Shown piece after piece: positions 18,043 to 25,687 of a DNA stretch of 64,000 nt. Source of the stretch: Paenibacillus soyae (GTDB taxonomy: Bacteria > Bacillota > Bacilli > Paenibacillales > Paenibacillaceae); contig NZ_JANIPJ010000001.1 in the NCBI RefSeq assembly GCF_024623455.1, forward strand, positions 124,001-188,000, given 5' to 3'. The notes beneath the pieces are model-generated. The model ran no database searches, had not been told where the DNA came from, and worked only from the letters and a program-made list of their open reading frames with translations. Position 1 is the first letter of the stretch. Each line of letters opens with the position of its first letter. Both the position numbers and the translations under genes were made by a program.

Positions 18043-18081
18043 TAATAGACTGAGAATGATATAGAGGAGAGTTGAAATAAG

Positions 18082-19161
18082 ATGGCAGAAGTAAAAAAAA
18101 TCGCCGTACTGGGCGGAGACGGAATCGGCCCGGAGGTAGTCGGGGAAGCATTGAAGGTACTGAAAAAAACCGAGGAGCTGTTCGGCTATCAATTCGAGAC
18201 GGAGCACGCCTTGTTCGGCGGGATCGCGATCGACGAGAAAGGTACGCCCCTCCCGCAGGAAACGCTTGACCTCTGCAAATCCGCGGACGCCGTTCTTCTT
18301 GGCGCCGTGGGCGGGCCGAAATGGGACAACAACTCGAAGGAGCTTCGCCCGGAGACAGGCTTGCTCGGTATTCGCAAGGCTCTAGGCCTCTTCTCCAACA
18401 TTCGTCCGGCCAACGTATTCGACTGCCTGAAGGATGCGTCGACGCTTAAGCCCGAGGTGCTGGAAGGCACGGATCTGATCGTCGTGCGCGAGCTGACGGG
18501 CGGCATCTATTTCGGCGAGAAATTCCGCCGCGAAGGCGCGAACGGCGAAGAAGCCGTCGATACATGCGTATACAACGTGCAAGAGGTTGAGCGTATCGTT
18601 CGCCAAGCGTTCGACATCGCGATGACTCGCAGCAAACGTCTGGCTTCCGTGGACAAAGCGAACGTGCTTGAGACATCCCGCCTGTGGCGCGAAGTCGTCA
18701 ACCGGATCGCCGTGGAATATCCGGAAGTGGAACTCGAGCATGTGCTGGTCGACAACTGCGCGATGCAATTGCTCCGCCGCCCTTCGAGCTTCGACGTTAT
18801 CGTGACGGAGAACATGTTCGGAGACATCCTAAGCGACGAAGCGGCCATGCTGACGGGTTCGATCGGCATGTTGTCCTCCGCATCGCTCGGCGAAGGCAGC
18901 TTCGGTCTGTATGAGCCGGTACACGGTTCGGCGCCTGACATCGCTGGCCAAGGCATCTCGAATCCGATCGCGACCATTCTGTCCGTCGCGCTGATGTTCC
19001 GCCTGACATTCGGCTACCACGAAGCCGCGAAGTCGATCGAAGACGCCGTGAAGAACGTCCTGGATGCCGGACACCGCACAGGCGATATCGCGGTAGACAA
19101 GAGCAAGGCGATCGGCACGTCCGCGATGGGCGATCTGATCGTTGCGGCAATGACGAAATAA
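18082..19161 (+). CDS. leuB: 3-isopropylmalate dehydrogenase
   Basis: A 359-residue NAD-dependent enzyme that oxidises and decarboxylates 3-isopropylmalate, the third step of leucine synthesis. Visible motifs are GGDGIGPEVVGEAL at residues 12-25, the substrate loop VRELTGGIYFGE near 137-148, and NMFGDILSDEAAMLTGSIGMLSSASLG near 248-274, the Asp-rich metal site. The start follows AGAGGAGAGTTGAAATAAG. Unlike the usual leuABCD order, three opposite-strand ORFs separate it from leuA, so it has its own promoter, and leuCD are absent here. A UUCG terminator follows. Confidence 0.97.
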   Translation: MAEVKKIAVLGGDGIGPEVVGEALKVLKKTEELFGYQFETEHALFGGIAIDEKGTPLPQETLDLCKSADAVLLGAVGGPKWDNNSKELRPETGLLGIRKALGLFSNIRPANVFDCLKDASTLKPEVLEGTDLIVVRELTGGIYFGEKFRREGANGEEAVDTCVYNVQEVERIVRQAFDIAMTRSKRLASVDKANVLETSRLWREVVNRIAVEYPEVELEHVLVDNCAMQLLRRPSSFDVIVTENMFGDILSDEAAMLTGSIGMLSSASLGEGSFGLYEPVHGSAPDIAGQGISNPIATILSVALMFRLTFGYHEAAKSIEDAVKNVLDAGHRTGDIAVDKSKAIGTSAMGDLIVAAMTK

Positions 19162-19178
19162 TATGCAGCTGTACCGGG

Positions 19179-19217
19179 CATGCCCCCATCTTCGGATGGC
19201 GGGCATGTTTTTGTTTT
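19179..19217 (+). terminator. Terminator after leuB
   Basis: CATGCCC...CCATC closes on a TTCG tetraloop with GATGG...GGGCATG, followed by TTTTTGTTTTG. Confidence 0.9.
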
Positions 19218-19385
19218 GTTCGGCCGCGATTGCCCCGATCCCAACATGAGGAAACTCTCATATGGGGATGAAATGAAGGAATTTCGGGCCTGTTGACCGA
19301 ATACATAATATCTGAGACCGTCTTTAACGTGGACGTGTTCCACGATACCAGGAGCGTAGCAATCTGCGTAAGGGAGCGTGTCGCG

Positions 19386-19802
19386 ATGAGCTTTTGCTGC
19401 GGAGCCAGCATGATTGGAACCAAAGGAACGTTAAAGTATTATCGGACGCATATTCACAATGTTCCGATAACCTTCTGTCCGGTGTGCCATCGCGTTGATG
19501 TGCATTATTTGGCTCAGCAGGAATACGATATTCTCGCCGAATACGCCCATGGAGACGGCGCGGCCGAGGTCGATTACGAGGATTACGTGGACCAAGACGA
19601 AAGAGCGCTGCTGGAGAATTGTGTCAATCATGAGGATGAGGAGCCTATTGATGTCGTACGCAGCCAGATTGACATGTCGCTCGATCTGCTCAGCTTTGCT
19701 CGAAGCATTGACGATTCGGAATGGCAAGCGACGCTCAAGAAACGCTTGATCGCCTTGAACAGCCGGCGGAACAAGCTCCAGCTGCGGCGGTCATCGGTTT
19801 AA
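19386..19802 (+). CDS. Zinc-ribbon-like hypothetical protein with acidic centre
   Basis: A 138-residue protein. A Cys4-Cys5 pair and a CPVCH motif (Cys31, Cys34) suggest a small zinc-binding N-terminal module similar to YgiT-type zinc fingers. This is followed by an acidic central region (GDGAAEVDYEDYVDQDE) and a charged helical C-terminus. I do not recognise the whole protein. The ATG at 19386 is chosen for the AGGGAG nine bases upstream; a longer frame starts at TTG 19293 without RBS. It precedes sigI but a sigma-I-like promoter separates them. Confidence 0.6.
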   Translation: MSFCCGASMIGTKGTLKYYRTHIHNVPITFCPVCHRVDVHYLAQQEYDILAEYAHGDGAAEVDYEDYVDQDERALLENCVNHEDEEPIDVVRSQIDMSLDLLSFARSIDDSEWQATLKKRLIALNSRRNKLQLRRSSV

Positions 19803-19883
19803 ACGAAGCGGATATGCACGACGCCTCCCTCGCGGAGGCTTTCTTTTTTTGCGGATGAAATATTATTAAAAAATCTTCATGAT

Positions 19884-19913
19884 ACCCCCACAAACGCGCA
19901 GCGGGGAGTCGAA
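19884..19913 (+). promoter_or_regulatory. Candidate sigma-I promoter of sigI-rsgI
   Basis: ACCCCC (19884-19889, inside TACCCCCACAAA) and CGAA (19910-19913) match the elements I recall for sigma-I promoters in Bacillus and Clostridium (-35 ACCCCC, -10 CGAA), here 20 bases apart. The position, just upstream of sigI, fits the known autoregulation of this sigma factor. The spacing should be compared with proven sites. Confidence 0.65.
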
Positions 19914-19940
19914 ACTTATAGTAGCGAGGTGGAGCGGTTG

Positions 19941-20744
19941 TTGCTGATCCTAATGAAGCGTTTCCTGCGGAAATCGGTTCCCTCTAGCCCGGAGCTCAAG
20001 CTGGGACCGGAGCAGTATATCGCGAGAATAAGACAAGGCGAAGAGATGCTGAGAGAGCAGTTCATCGCCGAGTATTCACCATACATAGCAAAGGTGGCAA
20101 GCAGATTTTGCAGACGGTATATCGATCCATCCGCTGATGATGAATTCAGCATCGCGCTGGTTGCGTTCAACGAAGCGATCAATCAGTACGACAGCGCGGC
20201 GGGCTCATCGTTCCTCGGATTCGCGAAAACCGTCATCCAACGTCGGCTTATTGATCATGCCCGAAAAGAACAAAGACATCTTCAGACCGTCCCATATAGT
20301 TCTTACGATTCGGAGAGCGATGACGGTACCGTCTTTAACGTGATCGAAACGAAGCAGGCCCTTCAGGCCTACGATTCGGCGGGCAGCGAGTCGGAGCGGC
20401 GCTCGGAAATCGAGGAGCTGAATCTCGAGCTCGAGCTGTACGGCATCACGTTCCTGGAGCTTGTCGAGCATTCGCCCAAGCATGCCGATTCAAGGGCGAT
20501 GTTAATGAATATATCCGCGACTCTCGCGGAAGACAATCGCTTGATGGAGAGTCTCAGGCTTACGCAGAAGCTGCCGATCAAGGAGCTGGTGGAGACGTGC
20601 GGCGTCTCGCGCAAGACGCTTGAGCGCAATCGAAAGTATATTATCGCGATTGCGATCATCCGCTCGGGGACCTATCCCTATATGCAAGATTATTTAACGC
20701 TTGGCAGCGAGCAGCACACGAAGAAGAAGGAGGTGATGAGATGA
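19941..20744 (+). CDS. sigI: RNA polymerase sigma factor SigI
   Basis: An alternative sigma factor of the SigI group (about 267 residues). The region-2-like part reads YIAKVASRFCRRYIDPSADDEFSIALVAFNEAI, followed by FAKTVIQRRLIDHARKE. The SigI-specific C-terminal region has LLELVEHSPKHADSR-like sequence and the helix-turn-helix LVETCGVSRKTLERNRKYIIA. SigI governs heat or cell-wall stress genes in Bacillus and polysaccharide-responsive genes in clostridia. The start is uncertain: TTG 19941 has GGTGGAG at good spacing, while GTG 19929 opens the frame and ATG 19953 is also possible. It overlaps rsgI by four bases. Confidence 0.93.
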   Translation: MLILMKRFLRKSVPSSPELKLGPEQYIARIRQGEEMLREQFIAEYSPYIAKVASRFCRRYIDPSADDEFSIALVAFNEAINQYDSAAGSSFLGFAKTVIQRRLIDHARKEQRHLQTVPYSSYDSESDDGTVFNVIETKQALQAYDSAGSESERRSEIEELNLELELYGITFLELVEHSPKHADSRAMLMNISATLAEDNRLMESLRLTQKLPIKELVETCGVSRKTLERNRKYIIAIAIIRSGTYPYMQDYLTLGSEQHTKKKEVMR

Positions 20745-22168
20745 AGCGAGGGATCGTAATGAGCATTCATAAAAGCCATGCCGTCGTCATGACGCCGGAC
20801 GGCCAATTTCTTCGCGCTCCGCTGGATGGCTCGCCTCGGGTCGGGGAAGAGGTTGTATTCGCGGAGGAGGTCGTACAGAGGCGAAGAAGCCCGTTAAGCC
20901 GCAGGATCTATTCCTACGCGGGGGCGGCGGCTATGCTTTGTCTGCTGATCATTTCCGGACTCGCATACGCGTTCCAAGCGTCCAATTCCGTTGTCGCTTA
21001 TTTGACAATGGACATTAATCCAAGCGTTGAGATCGGCGTTGACGCCAAAGAACGCGTCCGTCAGCTTAGAGCGCTCAATGAAGACGGCGCCCGGATTATC
21101 GAAAGTATTTCGTACAAAGGAAAAGACGTGGAGGCGGTTGCCGCCGCCATTCTGGAGGAAGCAAGAGACTCGCATTATTTGGACGCGCCTCACAAGGAAA
21201 TTCTCATCGCGGGCATTCTGCTGGCAGGCGACCAGTCGTTCGAGGCGGAATTCGAAGAGTTGCTGAAGAGCAAGCTCGACCAAAAACTGCAGCAATGGCT
21301 GGCCGACCATGCATCCGAAGTGCAGGACGTCACGATTACAACGTTGTCCGTGCCGGAGGAGATACGGGAGGAAGCGGACGCGAACGGCGTATCGTCCGGT
21401 AAGATGGCCGTCTACCTGATGGCGAAGGATGAAGGGTACGAAGGCGACTTGGCCGAGCTGAAAGAGAAGCCGATCGATGTATGGACACAGCCGGTCGGAG
21501 GCGTGCAGAGCCTTGTAGAAGCGGAAACGGAGGACGACGCTTCGACTAAGAAGAAGCTCCAAGAGCTGCTCGCCAAGGAGCACAAGGAGAAAGAAAAGAA
21601 AAAAGCGGAGGCGCAGACCGGCGCAAACGCCAAACCAAGCGCGTCGACGGCGCCGTCTGCCGAAGCAGCTGTCAAGCCGTCGGCTAAACCGGCGTCTAAG
21701 CCAACTTCTTCGCCTAAGCCGTCCAAGAACGGTAACAAAGAAAAGGGCGGCAAAGAAGATGACGATAAGGATAAAGACGAAGAAGACGTTGATCGTAAAA
21801 ACGGACAGCAGCAGAACAACGGCAAAAAAAATAACGGGCAAAAAAACAATGCCAACAAAGGCAAAACCAGCGATCGTGATGACGACGACAGCGACAATGA
21901 CCGTGACGATGACGACCTTGGCAAAGGGAAGGACAACGTTAGGGGCGACAATGCCTCCTGGGAGGATTGGAACGATTGGAGCGGTTGGAACGGCTGGAAC
22001 GGTGGACGCGATGACGATCGCTGGGATTCTAACAAAAACAAATACCGCGACGACGATGACGAAGAAGACGAAGATGACGAGGAAGACGAAGACGACGATG
22101 ATCGAAACGACGATAGCGACAATGATAGGAATAAAGACCGTAAAAACACCGGCCGCGATCGGGATTAG
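20741..22168 (+). CDS. rsgI: Anti-sigma-I factor RsgI with long disordered tail
   Basis: A 475-residue membrane-bound anti-sigma factor. The cytoplasmic RsgI N-terminal domain (residues 1-50, MKRGIVMSIHKSHAVVMTPDG) binds SigI. One membrane helix spans about 57-79. The adjacent extracellular domain starts with LTMDINPSVEIGVD; in this family the Asn-Pro bond (Asn93-Pro94) is reported to self-cleave, which permits regulated proteolysis. After about residue 275 the tail is low complexity: Lys/Glu, Ala/Pro/Ser, Asn/Gln/Lys, then Asp/Arg/Asn blocks with a Trp-rich patch (WEDWNDWSGWNGWNGG). It carries no sugar-binding module such as clostridial RsgI proteins have. Coupled to sigI by ATGA. Confidence 0.9.
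   Translation: MKRGIVMSIHKSHAVVMTPDGQFLRAPLDGSPRVGEEVVFAEEVVQRRRSPLSRRIYSYAGAAAMLCLLIISGLAYAFQASNSVVAYLTMDINPSVEIGVDAKERVRQLRALNEDGARIIESISYKGKDVEAVAAAILEEARDSHYLDAPHKEILIAGILLAGDQSFEAEFEELLKSKLDQKLQQWLADHASEVQDVTITTLSVPEEIREEADANGVSSGKMAVYLMAKDEGYEGDLAELKEKPIDVWTQPVGGVQSLVEAETEDDASTKKKLQELLAKEHKEKEKKKAEAQTGANAKPSASTAPSAEAAVKPSAKPASKPTSSPKPSKNGNKEKGGKEDDDKDKDEEDVDRKNGQQQNNGKKNNGQKNNANKGKTSDRDDDDSDNDRDDDDLGKGKDNVRGDNASWEDWNDWSGWNGWNGGRDDDRWDSNKNKYRDDDDEEDEDDEEDEDDDDRNDDSDNDRNKDRKNTGRDRD
21745..22165 (+). repeat. Low-complexity GAY/GAR/AAY codon tract in rsgI
   Basis: Codons for Asp, Glu, Asn, Lys and Arg repeat irregularly (GACGATGACGAAGAAGACG and similar), encoding the disordered acidic tail. 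It is prone to slippage and length change. The complementary strand reads as a serine-rich frame, which is an artefact. Confidence 0.8.
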
Positions 22169-22232
22169 GACCGCGGTCGCTTAAGCGTTTTCGCAACGTC
22201 ATTCGATACGCATAATTCGACAGGATTTCCGA

Positions 22233-22262
22233 TTGACATTCTTTGTAAGCAAATCCTATGAT
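22233..22262 (+). promoter_or_regulatory. Sigma-A promoter of the orphan PAS kinase gene
   Basis: TTGACA (22233-22238) and TATGAT (22257-22262) are 18 bases apart, about 55 bases before the kinase start. Confidence 0.75.
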
Positions 22263-22321
22263 AAGTGGTAAGCATAGGCAGCAATTTTTGATATTGATAG
22301 CTTTGCCGGGGAGGGTAATAG

Positions 22322-23686
22322 ATGCAAGCCATTCGAAAGCGTTATTTCCCGGCGCTTGCCGAGTATATCCGGGGTGGCAAGGAGGCATCGCTTCATCATG
22401 CGAATGAGCTGGGCAAACAATTTTATGAATTCAATCAGGAAGAAATTTTAGCCGTTCATGAAGAATGCGTGCAAGAGTTGGCCGCAAGCGTAGATATGAA
22501 GGAAGTCCCGAAGATTTATCATCGCTCCTATATTTTTTTGACGGAGCTGATGATAACGAGCCGCGATCAGCAGCCCGATTCGGCGGAGAAGTCAGTTCGG
22601 ATTCGAGAGCTGATGCCGCGGTCCGACCGTTCCTTCGAAAGAGTGAAGAATAAGTATGAAAACGTCCTGCAGCACATGGACAGCGGAATCGCATTATTCG
22701 ACAGCGACGGCATTCTCTCTTTTATCAACGTGCAGATGGCGAAGCTCCTCGATATACCGAGAAAAACGCTGGTAGGCTGCAACATTCGCGAAATTTTGCT
22801 TCACCGCGACCTCAAGATCAGCACAAAAAGGACGATTCTTCGGCTCTACCGGGAGATGTTCCTGAAGAGAAGCCGATATTACGAATTTCAACACAAGGAC
22901 GGCAAGCATTTGCTTGCCACCGTTACGTACGGCGACGATCTGGAAGGAGATTTCCTATTCAGCGTGAAGGACGTATCGGAGTACAAGCAGATCGAACAAA
23001 GCGCCCTTCAGAACGACAAACTGGCGATGCTCGGGAAGATCGCGGCGGCGATCGCGCACGAAATACGCAATCCGCTCACCAGCATCCGCGGCTTCATTCA
23101 GCTGCTGAGACCCTATCTGCTTGATGTCGGCAAAGAAGAATACGCGAGGATCATCCTGACGGAGATCGACAGGGCGAACGACATTATTTACGAATTTCTT
23201 AACTCCTCGAAGCCTTCGGCGCCCATGAAGCAGGCAACGTCCATCGACCATCTCATTCGCGAGGTCGTCATGCTGACGGAAAGCGAGTCGCTTCTGCGGA
23301 ATTGCGAAATATCGGTAGAATCCTGTCAAGCCGAAGCGAAGGTGTCGATTGATATCAAGCAAGTCAAGCAAGTAATTCTGAATCTGCTCAAAAACTCGCT
23401 CGACGCCGTCGAGGAGGTGCAGAACGAACGAAGAGGCCGAATCGATATCCTGCTCAGCAACGACGGGCAGTATGTTCAGATCATCATTAAGGATAACGGC
23501 AAAGGAATGGACAAGTCTACGATGAGCAGGCTGTTCGATCCTTTCTTCACCACGAAGCAGGAAGGAACCGGGCTTGGCCTGTCCGTCAGCTACCGAATCA
23601 TTCGGAATCATGGCGGGACGATCCGCGTGGACAGCCAGGTAGGCAGCGGGACGGAGTTCAGCATCTATTTGCCATTGGCGGTATAA
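22322..23686 (+). CDS. Orphan sensor histidine kinase with PAS domain
   Basis: A 454-residue soluble kinase with no membrane helix. Residues 1-85 form an all-helical N-terminal domain that resembles the RsbU N-terminal domain. A PAS domain follows (about 115-220, MDSGIALFDSDGILSFIN). The phosphoacceptor His is near 246 in AIAHEIRNPLTSIRGF. ATP-binding boxes are NLLKNSLDAVEE (N), DNGKGMD (G1), FDPFFTTKQEGTGLGLS (F/G2). No response regulator is adjacent, and the H-box is of the KinA-KinE type that phosphorylates Spo0F, so a sporulation phosphorelay role is likely but inferred. GGGGAGGG precedes the ATG; a terminator follows. Confidence 0.88.
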   Translation: MQAIRKRYFPALAEYIRGGKEASLHHANELGKQFYEFNQEEILAVHEECVQELAASVDMKEVPKIYHRSYIFLTELMITSRDQQPDSAEKSVRIRELMPRSDRSFERVKNKYENVLQHMDSGIALFDSDGILSFINVQMAKLLDIPRKTLVGCNIREILLHRDLKISTKRTILRLYREMFLKRSRYYEFQHKDGKHLLATVTYGDDLEGDFLFSVKDVSEYKQIEQSALQNDKLAMLGKIAAAIAHEIRNPLTSIRGFIQLLRPYLLDVGKEEYARIILTEIDRANDIIYEFLNSSKPSAPMKQATSIDHLIREVVMLTESESLLRNCEISVESCQAEAKVSIDIKQVKQVILNLLKNSLDAVEEVQNERRGRIDILLSNDGQYVQIIIKDNGKGMDKSTMSRLFDPFFTTKQEGTGLGLSVSYRIIRNHGGTIRVDSQVGSGTEFSIYLPLAV

Positions 23687-23739
23687 ACGAACGTTCGCTG
23701 AAAACTGGACTTTTTGAATACGCACGTATAGAATCGAAT

Positions 23740-23764
23740 CGGGACCAAGCGTCCCGGTTTTTTT
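23740..23764 (+). terminator. Terminator after the PAS kinase
   Basis: CGGGAC-CAAGC-GTCCCG forms a short GC stem followed by a T7 run. Confidence 0.8.
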
Positions 23765-23791
23765 GCATGTAAAGGAAGGCGGGAATCGATA

Positions 23792-25303
23792 ATGGAAACG
23801 ACATTCGGATGGAAACCGACCAATAACGGGGAAGCGCCCGAAGCCATCATTCGTTACATAACGGAGGACGAATTAAAAGGAACCGGTGCGATCGTCGAGC
23901 CGGGCATCGACGAGCAGCTTCGCCGGGCATTTGCGAAAGGCTTGTTCACGGGCAAATCCGGACAGACGGAAGTGATCCCGACTCTGGGTTTGATCAAGTC
24001 TCCGTATGTTATATTTGCCGGGTACGCCTCTGGCAGAGGAGCCGAAGGCTTGCGGCTGGCCGCCGCCGCGGCGGCCAAGGCCGCGCGCGGGGTGCGGGCC
24101 GCCCATATTGAGCTTCTTTTGAGCCCGGCGGCTTTTGGAGCGGAGCTGCAAGGGGCAGGCGTCGAGATCGTCGCCCAAGCCTTAACCGAAGGCATGCTGA
24201 TGGCGCTTCATGACCGCAAGCCGCAGAAGCGGGAGAACAAAGAACGTTTCGTCCTGAGCGAGGTATCCTATAGACCGGTTGACAGCCTCCTGTCATCACC
24301 GGACGAGCAAGCCGCTTGGGAGAGAGGGACCGCAAGGGGCAAAGTGCTTGCGGAAGCCGTCGCTTACGCAAGGGATTTGACGAATCTTCCCGGCAACGAT
24401 CTGACGCCCGAGCGGCTTGCGTTCCACGCGGAGGAGCTGGCGTCGGAATATGATCTGGAGATCGAGGTCATCGACGAATGGACGGCCGCCGAGCAGGGAA
24501 TGGGCGGTCTGCTGGCAGTCGGGCAGGGCAGCGTGAATCCTCCCCGCATGATCGTCTTGCATTATAAAGGAGCTCCTTCCTCGCCGGACGTATGGGGATT
24601 GATCGGAAAAGGGATTACCTTCGATACGGGAGGCATCTCGCTGAAGAAAGGTCTCGGGATGGAAGAGATGATCTCCGATATGGCCGGAGCGGCCGCCGTG
24701 CTGGGCGCGCTGCGCGCGATGGCGGAGCTGAAGGCGGAAGTGAACGCGGTCGTCGTCATTCCAGCCGCCGAGAATATGCCGGGAAGCCGAGCGTTCAAGC
24801 CGGGCGACGTCATTCAAACGATGAGCGGGTATACGGTCGAGATCGTGAACACCGACGCGGAAGGGCGGGTCGTGCTTGCCGACGGAATAACCGCCGCCAT
24901 CCGCAGAGGCGCAACGAAGCTGATCGACGTGGCGACGTTAACGGGCGCCGTCATGATCGCCCTTGGTTACGAAGCGACGGGAGCGGTCACGAATAACGAC
25001 GCGCTTATGACGGACGTGCTGCGGGCTTCGGAGCGGGCAGGCGAACGGATATGGCAGCTGCCCGCATATCCGGAATTCATGAAGGATCTGCGCAGCGACG
25101 CGGCCGATCTGAAGAATGGAGGAAGCCGGTATGCGGCGGCCAGCAAAGCCGGCATGTTCATCGGCCACTTCACGGAGGGCCTGCCATGGGTGCATCTGGA
25201 CATCGGCGGCACGGCGTGGCTCGAGGCGAACCGCGGCTACGAACCTAAATGGGCGACGGGCGTCATGGTTCGCACGCTTATTGAACTGACGGCGGGACAA
25301 TAG
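23792..25303 (+). CDS. pepA: Leucyl aminopeptidase (M17)
   Basis: A 503-residue cytosolic two-metal aminopeptidase that removes N-terminal residues during peptide turnover. The M17 signature NTDAEGRVVLAD lies near residues 352-363, and the catalytic/metal Lys-Asp region GKGITFDTGGISLK near 271-284. The N-terminal macro-like domain is less conserved, as usual. GGAAGGCGGG lies upstream. It appears monocistronic, between the kinase terminator and a hairpin-rich gap before odhA. Confidence 0.95.
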   Translation: METTFGWKPTNNGEAPEAIIRYITEDELKGTGAIVEPGIDEQLRRAFAKGLFTGKSGQTEVIPTLGLIKSPYVIFAGYASGRGAEGLRLAAAAAAKAARGVRAAHIELLLSPAAFGAELQGAGVEIVAQALTEGMLMALHDRKPQKRENKERFVLSEVSYRPVDSLLSSPDEQAAWERGTARGKVLAEAVAYARDLTNLPGNDLTPERLAFHAEELASEYDLEIEVIDEWTAAEQGMGGLLAVGQGSVNPPRMIVLHYKGAPSSPDVWGLIGKGITFDTGGISLKKGLGMEEMISDMAGAAAVLGALRAMAELKAEVNAVVVIPAAENMPGSRAFKPGDVIQTMSGYTVEIVNTDAEGRVVLADGITAAIRRGATKLIDVATLTGAVMIALGYEATGAVTNNDALMTDVLRASERAGERIWQLPAYPEFMKDLRSDAADLKNGGSRYAAASKAGMFIGHFTEGLPWVHLDIGGTAWLEANRGYEPKWATGVMVRTLIELTAGQ

Positions 25304-25672
25304 CGCTTTCGGACGGAGCTTGTTCCGCAAGCATCACGCGGACCGCCCTTCAAGGGCGGGGGATTTCTTTCATGAATCGAAGGGGAAAGAGGTTCATCGG
25401 GGACAAAAACGGGAACAATAGAGAGGAATGGCAATCGATTCATCACGCATTCCCATGCCAATAACCGTTATTTATGCTTGAAATGCATGAAACCGATGCC
25501 AATAAGATTATGGTTGACCGGCAGTTATTGTACTAAAATATGAAGAAGCTACGCTATTGCATGAATAGTAGCGTTACGGCTTCTTCTTTTTCGCTTGAAA
25601 GGGAAGGAGACGGCGGAAGATGCATGGAATCGTCCGCCATGTCTAACACTAGGATGGTTATGAATAGAGAGG
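25304..25672 (+). other. Hairpin- and repeat-bearing gap between pepA and odhA
   Basis: This gap carries a weak terminator after pepA (CCGCCCT-TCA-AGGGCGG, 25343-25359, T-rich downstream). It also has a perfect 13-base palindrome AATAACCGTTATT (25460-25472), two copies of ATGCCAATAA (25455-25464 and 25496-25505), and a TTGACC at 25514 without a well-spaced -10. The strong T-tailed hairpin at 25541-25590 is listed separately. I see no supported coding frame. Confidence 0.5.
25541..25590 (+). terminator. Strong T-tailed hairpin upstream of odhA
   Basis: GAAGAAGC (25542-25549) pairs with GCTTCTTC (25579-25586), and ACGCTA pairs with TAGCGT inside, followed by TTTTTC. It ends about 100 bases before odhA. 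It may terminate a transcript from upstream, or act as an attenuator of odhAB if a promoter lies just before it. Confidence 0.75.
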
Positions 25673-25687
25673 GTGGAATTTTCTGCA

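Noticed and set aside
21412..22149. 245-codon serine-rich frame on the minus strand
   Set aside because: It is the complement of the GAC/GAA/AAC-rich tail of rsgI; no RBS and pure low complexity.
25372..25464. 30-codon ORF in the pepA-odhA gap
   Set aside because: No RBS and no coding signal; lies in a structured intergenic region.
25514..25539. TTGACC/TAAAAT as odhA promoter
   Set aside because: Spacer is only 14 bases, too short for a sigma-A promoter.
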